Counted from the first letter of the stretch, positions 43,185-53,024 are shown. The stretch: DNA of 64,000 nucleotides from Dyadobacter frigoris (GCF_005280585.1 NZ_SZVO01000001.1:496001-560000), one strand, 5' to 3'. The notes: a model not told the origin generated them from the sequence alone. Numbers and translations are program-made.

Positions 43185-43334
43185 AAGTGGGATTAACGTT
43201 CAGCCTGCAAATCAATGCAGTAATTTTGTTTCAAATAAAAAGATAAAGTTAACATTCTGAAAGGAATGAATCTCAATTTACCGGCAAGAACGTGGTTTAT
43301 TAATATTTGGGTAATATATAATTTCAGAAATGAA

Positions 43335-43817
43335 TTATTTACAACTTAACATTTCCAGCTTTTCGAGAAGGCTGGCGTATTTCCTGCCTTTTTTATTAAG
43401 CTGATCAATATAGATAAGCGCAAAAACCACGAATTGTATTACAGCGAATTCAATTAATTTAAAAGGTGTATTTTCAATTCCAGCCCGGCACAAAACAAGT
43501 CCTGTGTACAAAATAATATATGGAATTACATTGACCGTTATAGTTTTCTCTTTTTGTATTAGTTTAAAAACCGTGTCAATTTCATCTTTACCTTCGGGAG
43601 AATTAAAATGGATATTTTTCGCGATTTTGGAAAGTTGAAAATAATTGGCGTAAAGAAATAAGCAGAATATTATAATGACGAAAAGTCCCGCAATTAGCAA
43701 ATAGGAATTAATAAAAAAGATAATCACCGCACAAGTACTGGCAATCGCAGGAATTATAAATATTCCTTTACCGCGTTCCTGAATAGAAGTTTTGATTTCG
43801 GCTAATTCATTTTCCAT
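43335..43817 (-). CDS. Four-helix membrane protein of unknown function
   Basis: 160 residues, with membrane helices at about 20-37, 40-56, 95-112 and 118-136; the termini are charged. No family recognised. It stands alone between histidine kinase and glutamate dehydrogenase genes, both on the same strand, and could be a small integral membrane regulator; nothing supports a more exact call. Confidence 0.6.
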   Translation of the reverse strand: MENELAEIKTSIQERGKGIFIIPAIASTCAVIIFFINSYLLIAGLFVIIIFCLFLYANYFQLSKIAKNIHFNSPEGKDEIDTVFKLIQKEKTITVNVIPYIILYTGLVLCRAGIENTPFKLIEFAVIQFVVFALIYIDQLNKKGRKYASLLEKLEMLSCK

Positions 43818-43895
43818 AATTTCGGGAGTCTAAGTATATGTGATTGAAATATATCGATAATTTGCTGATAATCAAATTTGTACATTACTAAACTA

Positions 43896-43930
43896 AAAAA
43901 GGAGAATAGCGTTTCGCTGTTCTCCTTTTT
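43896..43930 (-). terminator. Terminator of the glutamate dehydrogenase gene
   Basis: 15-base arms (43896-43910 with 43916-43930) with one G-T pair and a 5-base loop. The arms are A- and T-rich at their ends, so it works for the minus-strand gene. Confidence 0.9.
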
Positions 43931-43948
43931 CCAATAAAGACGTTTTGC

Positions 43949-45223
43949 TTAAAATCCTCCGCGGAATTTGTAAGTACTTGATACTTTGTCAATTGCAACG
44001 ATATAAGCCGCGATCCGAAGTGATACTTTATATTTTAATGAAACTTCATAAACGTGGTCGAATGCATCTTTCATGATCCGGTCGGTTCTGCGATTAACGC
44101 GCTCCAGTGTCCATTTGTAGCCAATACGGTTTTGAACCCATTCAAAATAAGAAACAGTGACACCGCCTGCATTCGCCAAAATATCCGGCACAACCATAAT
44201 TCCTTTGTCATTGATAATATCGTCGGCTTTGAAAGAAGTTGGACCATTTGCACCTTCTACAATCATTTTTGCCTGAATACTTTCAACATTTCTACGTGTA
44301 ATCACGTCTTCTTTTGCAGCAGGGACAAGCAAATCAACCGGCAGAGAAAATATTTCATCTCCTGAAATTGATTCCGCTCCTGTAAATCCTTCCAATGAAC
44401 CTTTATTTGCATCGCGATACGCTATGGCTGCCGCGATATCAATTCCTTTATCATTGTAATAAGCTCCTGAAATATCACTGATCGCGTGAATACTTACGCC
44501 ACGTTCACGCAATAAAGAAGCGGCATGAGACCCAACGTTTCCGAAACCCTGGACTACCGCAGTAGCTCTGTAAGGATTGATGCGCAATTTTTCCATACCT
44601 GCCAAAGCAGAAACCATTACCCCACGTCCGGTGGCTTCGGTGCGTCCCAAAGATCCGCCTAAAACGAGCGGCTTACCTGTAACAACCGCCTGAATCGTCA
44701 TTCCTTTTGCTTTGGAATATTCATCCATCAGCCAGGCCATTTCTCTTGGGCCGGTTCCCATGTCAGGTGCCGGAATATCCTGGTCAGGACCGAAAACGTC
44801 TAGTAGCGCAATGGTATAGCCACGCATCAGCCGTTCCATTTCTCCGGCAGACATTTCGCGCGGATTACACGCAACACCACCTTTTGCACCACCGTATGGA
44901 ATATCCACTACGGCGCATTTCCAGGTCATCCATGCTGCCAGCGCGCGCACTTCATCAATATTAACATCCGGATCAAAACGGATGCCGCCTTTACTTGGGC
45001 CAAGGATCGTTGAGTGAATTACCCGATATCCTTCAAAAACTTTTATTTTGCCGGAATCCATGGTAACAGGAATTCCTACTGTAACCTGCTTGCGCGGAAC
45101 TTTCAAAATGTGGTACATCTCGTCAGATATACCCAAAAGTTCTACTGCCTTGTCAAATCTTTGCATCATAGACTCCAACGGATTCTCTTTATCCTTAATG
45201 GGAGCCGGTTCTATATATGCCAT
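43949..45223 (-). CDS. gdhA: Glutamate dehydrogenase (Glu/Leu/Phe/Val dehydrogenase family)
   Basis: 424 residues, the hexameric NAD(P)-dependent family. Catalytic region KGGIRFDP and DIPYGGAKGG (with the catalytic Lys), substrate region PAPDMGTG, and Rossmann motif GFGNVGSHAA. It interconverts glutamate and 2-oxoglutarate plus ammonium. It has its own promoter (45286-45293) overlapped by an inverted repeat and its own terminator. Coenzyme specificity is not certain from the sequence. Confidence 0.95.
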   Translation of the reverse strand: MAYIEPAPIKDKENPLESMMQRFDKAVELLGISDEMYHILKVPRKQVTVGIPVTMDSGKIKVFEGYRVIHSTILGPSKGGIRFDPDVNIDEVRALAAWMTWKCAVVDIPYGGAKGGVACNPREMSAGEMERLMRGYTIALLDVFGPDQDIPAPDMGTGPREMAWLMDEYSKAKGMTIQAVVTGKPLVLGGSLGRTEATGRGVMVSALAGMEKLRINPYRATAVVQGFGNVGSHAASLLRERGVSIHAISDISGAYYNDKGIDIAAAIAYRDANKGSLEGFTGAESISGDEIFSLPVDLLVPAAKEDVITRRNVESIQAKMIVEGANGPTSFKADDIINDKGIMVVPDILANAGGVTVSYFEWVQNRIGYKWTLERVNRRTDRIMKDAFDHVYEVSLKYKVSLRIAAYIVAIDKVSSTYKFRGGF

Positions 45224-45273
45224 TTCAATATTAAATTAATAATCTGATAATAAGTATGTTAATGGAATTTCAT

Positions 45274-45293
45274 TGTTTGATAATACAAACATA
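45274..45293 (-). promoter_or_regulatory. gdhA promoter -7 box overlapped by an inverted repeat
   Basis: On the minus strand TATGTTTG (45286-45293) fits TAnnTTTG. TGTTTG (45274-45279) and CAAACA (45286-45291) form an inverted repeat with a 6-base spacer that overlaps it, a likely regulator site. Confidence 0.5.
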
Positions 45294-45467
45294 CATGTTT
45301 TCGACATATTAAAGATATAACCTGTTCAATCTTGAAATTGTATAAAATATTGAGTAAAAAATATTGTTTTATAGTTATCAGGAAAGATGAAACGATGACA
45401 CTGCATATTCGGTGCTTTCCAAATATTTTCTATGGTTTGCGGAGAAATTGAGAATGAAAAAAAAACA

Positions 45468-45500
45468 AAAAAAGGAAGCACAATTTGTGCTTCCTTTTTT
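45468..45500 (-). terminator. Terminator of typA
   Basis: A 16-base stem with A/T ends (45468-45483 with 45485-45500; the innermost pairs are likely open) followed on the minus strand by a T-rich run. Confidence 0.85.
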
Positions 45501-45524
45501 AATAATGAATTTGATTCGCTTGAA

Positions 45525-47339
45525 TTAAACCATTTCGATTTTAGCACCGAAACGTTTACGATCATTTTCTTCAAGATATATTTTCCGCATACGCATGCTT
45601 TGCGGAGTTACTTCAAGATATTCGTCTTTCTGGATATATTCCATTGATTCCTCCAAAGAGAAATTAATTTTTGGAACGATACGAAGTCCGTCATCCGTAC
45701 CAGAAGCACGCATGTTGGTCAATTTCTTCGCTTCCTGCAAGTTTACAACAATATCATTTGGACGAGTATGTTCTCCAATTACCTGACCTGCGTAAATTTC
45801 TTCACCTGGTTCAACGAAGAAACGTCCACGATCCTGCAATTTGTCAATTGTATAACCCGTTGCAGCTCCTGTGTTTTTCGAGATAATTGATCCACTGTTA
45901 CGTCCTGGAATTGGTCCACGGAATGGCTCAAAACTTTTGAAACGGTGCGTCATTGTAGCTTCTCCTTGTGTTGCAGTAAGCAAGTTAGAACGAAGACCGA
46001 TTAATCCGCGAGAAGGAATTTCAAATTCCAAATGCTGCAAATCACCTTTTGGTTCCATAATCAAAAGTTCACCTTTACGTTGGCTGGCTAATTCAATTAC
46101 TTTACCTGAAGAAGATTCAGGAACGTCAACGACCAATGTTTCAATTGGTTCAAGGCGTTGTCCATTATCGTCTGTTTTGAAAAGAACCTGAGGCTGTCCA
46201 ACCTGCAATTCATAACCTTCACGACGCATCGTTTCGATCAAAACTGACAAGTGAAGGATACCACGTCCAAAGACCAGGAACTTATCTTCAGTATCTGTTG
46301 CTTCTACACGAAGTGCAAGGTTTTTCTCCGTTTCTTTCATCAAACGATCACGTAAGTGACGAGATGTAACGAATTTACCTTCTTTACCATAGAATGGCGA
46401 GTTATTGATCGTAAACAACATGTTCAATGTTGGTTCGTCAACAGAAATACGTGGAAGTGCTTCCGGGTTTTCAGCATCTGCCAAAGTGTCTCCGATTTCG
46501 AAATCTTCAATACCTGTTACAGCACAAATATCACCTGCTTCAACTTCACTTACTTTTACTCTTCCAAGACCTTCAAAAACCTGAAGTTCTTTAATTTTTA
46601 CTTTTTTGATAACACCGTCTGCTTTACAAAGAGACATAACAGCGCCTTCTTTCAAAGTTCCGCGCAATACACGTCCGATAGCGATACGACCAACGAATGC
46701 ATTGTAGTCAAGAGACGTAATTTGCATCTGTGGGGTACCCGGATGGATAATGGCAGCAGGGATCTGATCAATAATAGTATCCAACAAGAAAGTAATGTTG
46801 TCCGTAGGAGTTTTCCAGTCAGGACCCATCCAACCTTGTTTAGAAGAACCGTAAACGGTTGTAAAGTCTAACTGATCTTCTGTTGCACCCAAGTTGAACA
46901 TCAAGTCAAAAACGCTTTCCTGAACTTCTTCAGGGCGACAGTTTTCTTTATCAACTTTGTTTACAACAACGATTGGTTTCAAACCAAGCTGAATCGCTTT
47001 TGTTAAAACGAAACGCGTTTGAGGCATAGGACCTTCAAATGCATCCACGAGTAGCAAAACACCGTCAGCCATTTTAAGTACACGTTCCACTTCTCCACCA
47101 AAATCGGCGTGACCTGGTGTGTCAATAACATTGATTTTGTAGTCTTTGTAACGTACCGAAACATTTTTCGAAACGATAGTGATACCACGTTCGCGCTCTA
47201 AATCATTGTTGTCAAGAATCAGATCACCGAATTCCTGGTTTTCACGAAAAAGCTTCGAAGCATGAATGATTTTGTCGACCAATGTTGTTTTGCCGTGGTC
47301 AACGTGCGCAATAATTGCGATGTTACGAATGGATTGCAT
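45525..47339 (-). CDS. typA: Translational GTPase TypA/BipA
   Basis: 604 residues from the ATG at 47339; an upstream in-frame start would add 13 unlikely residues. G1 AHVDHGKTT is near 10-18, G3 DTPGHADFGGEVERV and G4 NKVD follow, with EF-Tu-like domain II, EF-G-like domains III and V and the BipA C-terminal domain. It binds ribosomes under stress or cold and aids assembly. It is monocistronic with its own promoter and terminator. Confidence 0.96.
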   Translation of the reverse strand: MQSIRNIAIIAHVDHGKTTLVDKIIHASKLFRENQEFGDLILDNNDLERERGITIVSKNVSVRYKDYKINVIDTPGHADFGGEVERVLKMADGVLLLVDAFEGPMPQTRFVLTKAIQLGLKPIVVVNKVDKENCRPEEVQESVFDLMFNLGATEDQLDFTTVYGSSKQGWMGPDWKTPTDNITFLLDTIIDQIPAAIIHPGTPQMQITSLDYNAFVGRIAIGRVLRGTLKEGAVMSLCKADGVIKKVKIKELQVFEGLGRVKVSEVEAGDICAVTGIEDFEIGDTLADAENPEALPRISVDEPTLNMLFTINNSPFYGKEGKFVTSRHLRDRLMKETEKNLALRVEATDTEDKFLVFGRGILHLSVLIETMRREGYELQVGQPQVLFKTDDNGQRLEPIETLVVDVPESSSGKVIELASQRKGELLIMEPKGDLQHLEFEIPSRGLIGLRSNLLTATQGEATMTHRFKSFEPFRGPIPGRNSGSIISKNTGAATGYTIDKLQDRGRFFVEPGEEIYAGQVIGEHTRPNDIVVNLQEAKKLTNMRASGTDDGLRIVPKINFSLEESMEYIQKDEYLEVTPQSMRMRKIYLEENDRKRFGAKIEMV

Positions 47340-47443
47340 TGTTTTATAAGTCAATTGTTTACGGTTAACAGCAGGCACAGTAATAGGTGCCCCCTGGCTC
47401 GCCGCTATGCTGTGTTCTTGCTGAACTTTCTGAAATAAGGTGC

Positions 47444-47451
47444 AAAGATAC
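47444..47451 (-). promoter_or_regulatory. typA promoter -7 element
   Basis: On the minus strand the sequence TATCTTTG followed by CACC is a near-ideal Bacteroidota -7 element; the transcript would start near 47437, giving a ~100-base leader before the ATG at 47339. Confidence 0.6.
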
Positions 47452-47552
47452 GTAGTTTTTTGGCTGAATAACAGTTATTTACAATTTTTTTATTGTTAAC
47501 AATCCAAAAACGCCATTTAAGCTAAGAGAAGTGCAAAAAGTTACTGAAAATA

Positions 47553-47822
47553 TTAGATGGGTGCTATATAGGATTTAGATGTTTTGTATAGATTATCGGG
47601 ATCAAAATCGACACCATTATTCCAATGAAGTGTTCCGTATGAATCCAGTTGAACTGACTTGAAATATTCTTTGTCTGCCAATTCGCTAATCAGTCCGTCA
47701 TTAATAATTTTATACCTTTCGACTGTATCCTTTAAATCGATAATCCTTACCTCGCCTGTATTAAAAAGACAGGAAATAGCATAATCATGGATTGACACAA
47801 TCTTTTTTATATAGTACAACAT
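47553..47822 (-). CDS. DUF2442 protein
   Basis: 89 residues. Beta-rich start YYIKKIVSIHDYAISCLFNTGEVRIIDL and the YGTLHWNNGVDFDPDNLY signature of DUF2442 near 62-79. It lies 2 bases after the DUF4160 gene; these two families occur together in many genomes and are thought to be a toxin-antitoxin-like pair, but activity is not shown. Confidence 0.9.
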   Translation of the reverse strand: MLYYIKKIVSIHDYAISCLFNTGEVRIIDLKDTVERYKIINDGLISELADKEYFKSVQLDSYGTLHWNNGVDFDPDNLYKTSKSYIAPI

Positions 47823-47824
47823 AG

Positions 47825-48088
47825 TCAGGCCAACGGTTCAATTTTATTCCAGGATTTAAAATCCTTACCGAGATTAATAAAATTTTCTAAAAGCTCCTCT
47901 TCGTGAATAGATGTCCAAAGCTGAATTGATTTCAGTTGTTTCGGAGGTAAATATCCTTCAATTATATCAGCCGTTTTGATATTAATAATGGCTCTGTACT
48001 CCTGGAATTCTACATGGAAATGAGGTGGATTGTGATCATCAAAAAACATTTTAATGATCATCCCCAGAAAACGACTTATTTCGGGCAT
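47825..48088 (-). CDS. DUF4160 protein
   Basis: 87 residues. The family motif MFFDDHNPPHFHVEF (14-28) with its PPHFH core is clear, then an IIEGYLPPKQLKSIQLW helix. It is the first gene of the pair with DUF2442. The gap upstream to the divergent M28 gene (48274) likely holds the promoters. Confidence 0.9.
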   Translation of the reverse strand: MPEISRFLGMIIKMFFDDHNPPHFHVEFQEYRAIINIKTADIIEGYLPPKQLKSIQLWTSIHEEELLENFINLGKDFKSWNKIEPLA

Positions 48089-48273
48089 TGTTAACTTTTT
48101 AGTGTGTGTCTTATAAAGTTAAAGTTAGCAGCTTCAAAGTCACAAATCAACTAGTTTTCCTTTGAACTTAACACAGGTTGGTAATTAAAAATTCATAAGC
48201 ATAACAAGAATTTGGCTTTCGCCGTTGTCTTTGTTTTCTTTGTACGAATTCTATTTCTTTTATAATTCCCACC

Positions 48274-49866
48274 ATGACAAAAAACATACTCGCAGGAATG
48301 TTCCTGATGCTCTCTACCTTGAGCTATTCGCAGGATGATGCGACAAAATATGCCGAAAGTATAACAGCTCAGGATCTCAAAAAACATCTGGTTATCATCG
48401 CTTCTGATAGTCTGGAAGGCCGTGATACAGGTTCACCGGGACAGAAAAAGGCGGCGGAATATGTTTCTAAATATTTCAAATCCTACGGTTTACAGCCGAT
48501 TGCTGATAATGGCGACGGAGTGAAATCGTATCTCCAAAAATACAAGCTTTACAAACGAAGCTATGGTGATGTTTATGTGAAAATTGACGGCAAGAAATAC
48601 GCCTTTAACAAGGATTTTTATCTTAACGGTTTGCTAAGTATTCCTGAGGAAACTGAAACGCCTATTGTTCTGGCTGGTTATGGAATTGAAGAAGGCAGTT
48701 ATAATGATTACGCAACGTTGGACGTAACTGGGAAATCAGTCATTCTTTTTGAAGGCGAACCTAAATCAGAGGATGGAAAATATCTTTTAAATAATACTAC
48801 TGAAAAAACAAAGTGGAGCGGGCCGCTTTCCTGGCAGCAAAAAGTGAAACTGGCATTGTCAAAAGGTGCTAAATTCATCTTTATTATTACGGACAAAAGT
48901 GGAGAAGATCTGGATAAGGAAATACGCCAGCGCGCTGTAATGGCCAGAAGATTCAGTTCTCCGACTTTGAAACCAGTTCAGGAATCTCCGAATGGGATGG
49001 CGTCTTTTGTGATTATGCCGGAAATGGCTGCTTCTTTATTGAAAACATCGTCTCAAAAATTAAGCAAAATAAAATCTGATCTTGACAAAGGAAGTAAATC
49101 GACTGCAAAACCTTTAACCGGTAAGGCTTCTTTCAAAGCGGAGCGAATTACTGAGATTGTCAATACCGAAAACGTTGCCGGCTTTATGGAAGGCACCGAT
49201 AAAAAGGATGAGGTTTTGGTGATTTCTGCTCATTTGGATCACATCGGAATTTCAGCAAATGGTGAAATTAATAACGGTGCAGATGACGATGGTTCAGGAA
49301 CCGTTTCTATCGTTGAGATTGCAGAAGCGTTTAGCAAAGCAAAAGCAGATGGGAAAGGCCCGAGAAGAAGTATTCTGTTTTTAAATGTTACAGGCGAAGA
49401 AAAAGGACTTTTTGGTTCGGAATATTACTCTGAAAATCCATTACTGCCGCTAGAAAATACGATTGCTGATTTAAATATTGACATGATTGGCCGGGTAGAT
49501 GAAGTACACAAAAATGATCCGAAATATGTGTACGTGATCGGTGCGGATAAATTATCGTCCGAGCTTCATGCGATCAGTGAAGAGGCAAACAAAAAATACA
49601 TTAATTACAAACTGGATTATACTTTCAATGATCCAAAAGATCCGAACCGTTTCTACTACCGTTCTGATCATTACAATTTTGCCAAGAAAAATATTCCTGT
49701 GATTTTCTATTTCACAGGTGTTCATGAGGATTATCACCGTCCGGGTGATGATGTTGAAAAAATCATGTTTGACAAGCAGGCGCCGATTGTTAAGCTGGTA
49801 TTTTATACGGCTTGGGAACTGGCTAATCGTGAAGAGCGGATTAAGGTGGACAGCCATAAAGAATAA
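48274..49866 (+). CDS. M28-family metallopeptidase (aminopeptidase), secreted
   Basis: 530 residues with a signal peptide (cleavage near 19). A PA domain lies at about 120-200. The M28 zinc sites are seen in SAHLDHIG, GADDDGSG, NVTGEEKGLFGS, DMIGRVD and HEDYHRPGDD. It would remove N-terminal residues from peptides in the periplasm or outside. A hairpin terminator (49885-49921) follows, ending before the TraB gene. Confidence 0.92.
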   Translation: MTKNILAGMFLMLSTLSYSQDDATKYAESITAQDLKKHLVIIASDSLEGRDTGSPGQKKAAEYVSKYFKSYGLQPIADNGDGVKSYLQKYKLYKRSYGDVYVKIDGKKYAFNKDFYLNGLLSIPEETETPIVLAGYGIEEGSYNDYATLDVTGKSVILFEGEPKSEDGKYLLNNTTEKTKWSGPLSWQQKVKLALSKGAKFIFIITDKSGEDLDKEIRQRAVMARRFSSPTLKPVQESPNGMASFVIMPEMAASLLKTSSQKLSKIKSDLDKGSKSTAKPLTGKASFKAERITEIVNTENVAGFMEGTDKKDEVLVISAHLDHIGISANGEINNGADDDGSGTVSIVEIAEAFSKAKADGKGPRRSILFLNVTGEEKGLFGSEYYSENPLLPLENTIADLNIDMIGRVDEVHKNDPKYVYVIGADKLSSELHAISEEANKKYINYKLDYTFNDPKDPNRFYYRSDHYNFAKKNIPVIFYFTGVHEDYHRPGDDVEKIMFDKQAPIVKLVFYTAWELANREERIKVDSHKE

Positions 49867-49884
49867 GTTTGTAAAATTAAAGAG

Positions 49885-49921
49885 AAGAGACGCAAGGAAT
49901 AACCAAAACTTTGCGTCTCTT
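49885..49921 (+). terminator. Terminator after the M28 gene
   Basis: Perfect 11-base arms (49885-49895, 49911-49921) with GC centre and a 3' run of Ts interrupted by one G. Confidence 0.85.
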
Positions 49922-49959
49922 TGTTTTTTACTCCACACCAATTATTTAATCGTTTTCAA

Positions 49960-50826
49960 ATGAAAATCGGATCTTTCGTCGTTAGCTTACTGTTAATAGC
50001 CAGCATTGTCTCAGCTCAAAATGCACCAAAGGAAAATTCGCTGCTTTGGGAAATTTCAGGAAAAGGGCTTACCAGACCTTCCTACCTTTTCGGAACTATA
50101 CATCTTATTTGTCCAGCCGACTTTTTATTAAGTGACTCACTCAAAAATGCAGTTTCAAAGACCCGGCAACTGGCTTTGGAAATTGATATGGATGATCCTG
50201 GCTTAATGGGTGCCATGACAAAGACCATGTTTATGGCTGATGGTAAAACGTTGCAGGGAATACTTACTGAAAAACAATATACACAGCTGAGCCAGTTTTA
50301 TAAGGATTCATTGGGAATGGACATTATCTCATTTGGAAGAGCTAAACCTTTTATGATGATGGGGCCGATGTTTAATAAAATACTGGGCTGTGAGCCGCAG
50401 TCCTACGAAATTTCATTAATGGGTTTGGCAGTAAAACAAAAGTCAGAAGTTATTGGTCTTGAAACAATTGAAGAGCAAATGGCCATTTTTGACACCATTC
50501 CCTATAACCGCCAGGCGGAAATGCTTCTTACGATGATTGAAAAACTTCCGGAAACCAAATCAGAATTTCATGATCTGGTCGAATTATATAAAAAGCAGGA
50601 TCTGCAAAGTTTATATAATCTGACGCTTAAAAGTGAATTTGGCATGGATGGGCAGGATGAAGTAATGCTTTTTCAACGTAACCAAAACTGGATTAAACGT
50701 ATTGATAAAATCGTCCACGAAAAACCAACCTTTATTGCCGTTGGAGCCGCGCATTTGGGTGGGGAAAAAGGAGTTATTGCTTTGTTGAGGAAGGATGGGT
50801 TTAAGATTAGGGCTGTTGGGAGGTAA
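49960..50826 (+). CDS. TraB/GumN-family protein
   Basis: 288 residues from the ATG at 49960, which opens a signal peptide (SFVVSLLLIASIVSAQ); an upstream in-frame start at 49921 lies in the terminator. The TraB/GumN motif SYLFGTIHL (near 38) with GAAHLGGEKGV at the C-terminus marks the metalloprotease-like Tiki superfamily. Its role in bacteria is uncertain. The stop precedes the DUF6934 gene by 40 bases. Confidence 0.85.
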   Translation: MKIGSFVVSLLLIASIVSAQNAPKENSLLWEISGKGLTRPSYLFGTIHLICPADFLLSDSLKNAVSKTRQLALEIDMDDPGLMGAMTKTMFMADGKTLQGILTEKQYTQLSQFYKDSLGMDIISFGRAKPFMMMGPMFNKILGCEPQSYEISLMGLAVKQKSEVIGLETIEEQMAIFDTIPYNRQAEMLLTMIEKLPETKSEFHDLVELYKKQDLQSLYNLTLKSEFGMDGQDEVMLFQRNQNWIKRIDKIVHEKPTFIAVGAAHLGGEKGVIALLRKDGFKIRAVGR

Positions 50827-50866
50827 GGAATTATATTACTTAATAAAAGTTAATCACACACACGAA

Positions 50867-51310
50867 ATGGATGCAACACGTTACGTTTTAACAAAGGATT
50901 ATGATCCGTTTATTTATCAGTTTATTAGTAATGGACCGAGAGGGGATATAAAAAAGATTATTCAATTTCAACTTATTGATCTTGAAAATAATTTATATAA
51001 CCTAGCTTTTGGCGACTGGAATGAATTGACAAAACAAATGGATGATTTAGTCGTTTCAAATAATCATGATAAACAAAAAGTCTTAACTACGGTTGCATTT
51101 GCGGTAAAGGATTTTATTGAGAATTATCCAAATGCAAACATTTTTGCCAAAGGGAGTACTCATGTTCGAACTCGTGTTTACCAAATTGGCATTTCTCTGT
51201 TTTTAGAAGAAATATCAAATTATTATAGAATATTGGGGTATGTCGATGATCAATGGGAGTTATTCGAAACTGGTGTAAATTATGAGTCTTTTTTGTTATC
51301 CAAGAAATGA
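50867..51310 (+). CDS. DUF6934 protein
   Basis: 147 residues from the ATG at 50867 (a GTG-led extension into the upstream gene is rejected). The family is shown by YQFISNGPRGDI near 18, NLAFGDWN near 46, GSTHVRTRVYQIGIS (104-118) and NYESFLLSKK at the end. DUF6934 is typical for Bacteroidota and usually has a small gene behind it, here at 51340-51507. A toxin-antitoxin-like role is suspected. A broken copy lies at 18335-18529. Confidence 0.85.
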   Translation: MDATRYVLTKDYDPFIYQFISNGPRGDIKKIIQFQLIDLENNLYNLAFGDWNELTKQMDDLVVSNNHDKQKVLTTVAFAVKDFIENYPNANIFAKGSTHVRTRVYQIGISLFLEEISNYYRILGYVDDQWELFETGVNYESFLLSKK

Positions 51311-51339
51311 TTAATTTAGTGAAATAAAACACATTAACT

Positions 51340-51507
51340 ATGAAGACTATAACGAGCAGAAATAAAATCGTCATACCTGAAATTAAGGTTGATAAAGGAA
51401 TCCCTGATATTTCTAACGATCCATTTTTTTTACAGAAAAAACAAAATGCGATAGAGTTTTTGAAACAACATCCTATCCCGGGAAATATGCTTCAAAAACA
51501 GAAATAA
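51340..51507 (+). CDS. 55-residue partner of DUF6934
   Basis: ATG at 51340, 55 residues: a basic N-terminus, an acidic middle, and a conserved end FLKQHPIPGNMLQKQK. The end resembles that of the orphan 50-residue gene at 18564-18716. It starts 29 bases after the DUF6934 stop, so it is co-transcribed. Too small for family assignment. Confidence 0.65.
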   Translation: MKTITSRNKIVIPEIKVDKGIPDISNDPFFLQKKQNAIEFLKQHPIPGNMLQKQK

Positions 51508-51535
51508 GAAGTAGTCAATTTGCGTATAATTCTTT

Positions 51536-52993
51536 TCAAAAAGCCGAAATCCAACTCATTATCCATTCCGGATTAAAGAATAACAATATCACTGCTGCCA
51601 GGAAAATACCAGCAATGACTTTCCCCAATGCACTTTCGTTAGAGGCGGAATTTCCCTCGTTTGAATTTTTGAAGAACAAGAGATACGGTAATCTTAGATA
51701 ATAAGCCAGCGCAACGGCAGCATTTAAAGTTCCTCCGATCATCAGCCAAAGCATCCACGGAAATCCCTGGTCATGATAGCTGTCCCAAAGCGCAGAAAAT
51801 ATCAGCCACTTTGCTGTGAAACCTACGGTAGGCGGTAATCCTGCAAGAGCGATCATAATAACCGTCAGGATACCAGAAATCCATATATTTTGTTTGCCCA
51901 AACCTTCGAACGCTGATAATTCGGTGGTAGCTTTTGGTTGTAATAAATCGATTAAGAAAAATGCTGCCATATTTACAATCAGATACGATGCTGTATAAAA
52001 AACGGCCGTTTCAAATCCAAAACGGCTGTAAGACGCAACGCCAACCAATAAATATCCGGCTTGTGCAATCGATGAATAGGCTAACAATCGTCTGGCGTTA
52101 GTCTGCCATAAAGCAGCCACATTTCCGATTGTGATACTAATCAAAGCAATCCCGCCAAGTATAGGGAAATATTGTGCGGGCAATACGGAAGCCAAACGCA
52201 TTAAGACCAAAATAACGGCTGCTTTTGGAGCAACAGAAAGAAATGAAACCAGTGGAGTAGGAGCTGCTTCATAGACATCCGGTGTCCAGACGTGAAAGGG
52301 AACAAGGGATAATTTGAAAAGTAAACCAGCCAGCGTCATCACAATAGAAACTGTGATGACCAGATTTGAATTGTTCATCAAACCAGCGGTCATTGCTTCG
52401 CTGGTGATATCCATTGTTCCGGTAAGTCCGTAAATCAATGAAATTCCATAAAGCATTACCGCTGAACTGGCAGCGCCAAAAAGCAAATATTTTAATCCGC
52501 CTTCGGCCGCTTTTTTATACGGAGAAATGGCCACTAAAAGATAACTGCTAATCGAAATAAGTTCAAGTGATAAATAGATCGTCAGCAAATGTGTAGACAT
52601 TGTGAGCAGATTCAAACCTGCGACAGCGGCTATGAGTAACGCATTAAATTCAGGCGGAAAATCGTATTTTAAAATACGGACATGGATAAGCGAGAAAATC
52701 CAGGCCAGAATAATCATCACTTTAAAAAACACCGACTGGTGATCCAGGAATAATAATGGATGAAACCGGAATGAAGGTTTATCATTCCATTGTCCCAAAA
52801 CCAGGATTAGTGCTACTAAACTTCCTGCAAGTGCCAGATTCTGGAGCCAGAAAGAAGCCTTCTTTTTTTCGAATTGTTTAAATAAAACTAATTCAGAAAA
52901 AAGAAAAAAACAGAAAAACACGGCCAGGAAAATCTCAGGAGCAATTCCTCCCAGGCTTTGGCGTATATGGATGAGTTGTTCGTTTAAGTTCAA
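51536..52993 (-). CDS. nuoN: NADH-quinone oxidoreductase subunit N
   Basis: 485 residues, about 14 membrane helices. Proton-pumping antiporter-type subunit: YLSLELISISSYLLVA with its conserved Glu, GLLFKLSLVPFHVWTPDVYEAAPTP with the conserved Lys, and GLPPTVGFTAKW. It belongs to complex I. It stands alone here: the next gene upstream is divergent, no nuoM precedes it, and it has its own promoter at 53017-53024. Other nuo genes must lie elsewhere. Confidence 0.95.
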   Translation of the reverse strand: MNLNEQLIHIRQSLGGIAPEIFLAVFFCFFLFSELVLFKQFEKKKASFWLQNLALAGSLVALILVLGQWNDKPSFRFHPLLFLDHQSVFFKVMIILAWIFSLIHVRILKYDFPPEFNALLIAAVAGLNLLTMSTHLLTIYLSLELISISSYLLVAISPYKKAAEGGLKYLLFGAASSAVMLYGISLIYGLTGTMDITSEAMTAGLMNNSNLVITVSIVMTLAGLLFKLSLVPFHVWTPDVYEAAPTPLVSFLSVAPKAAVILVLMRLASVLPAQYFPILGGIALISITIGNVAALWQTNARRLLAYSSIAQAGYLLVGVASYSRFGFETAVFYTASYLIVNMAAFFLIDLLQPKATTELSAFEGLGKQNIWISGILTVIMIALAGLPPTVGFTAKWLIFSALWDSYHDQGFPWMLWLMIGGTLNAAVALAYYLRLPYLLFFKNSNEGNSASNESALGKVIAGIFLAAVILLFFNPEWIMSWISAF

Positions 52994-53016
52994 AAGCGCG
53001 GGTACAATTTTTTTGG

Positions 53017-53024
53017 CAAAAGTA
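53017..53024 (-). promoter_or_regulatory. nuoN promoter -7 element
   Basis: Minus-strand TACTTTTG fits TAnnTTTG, 24 bases before the nuoN start, supporting a single-gene transcript. Confidence 0.5.

Noticed and set aside
46356..46871. 171-codon plus-strand frame
   Set aside because: Antisense to typA; Cys- and Phe-rich product without domains.
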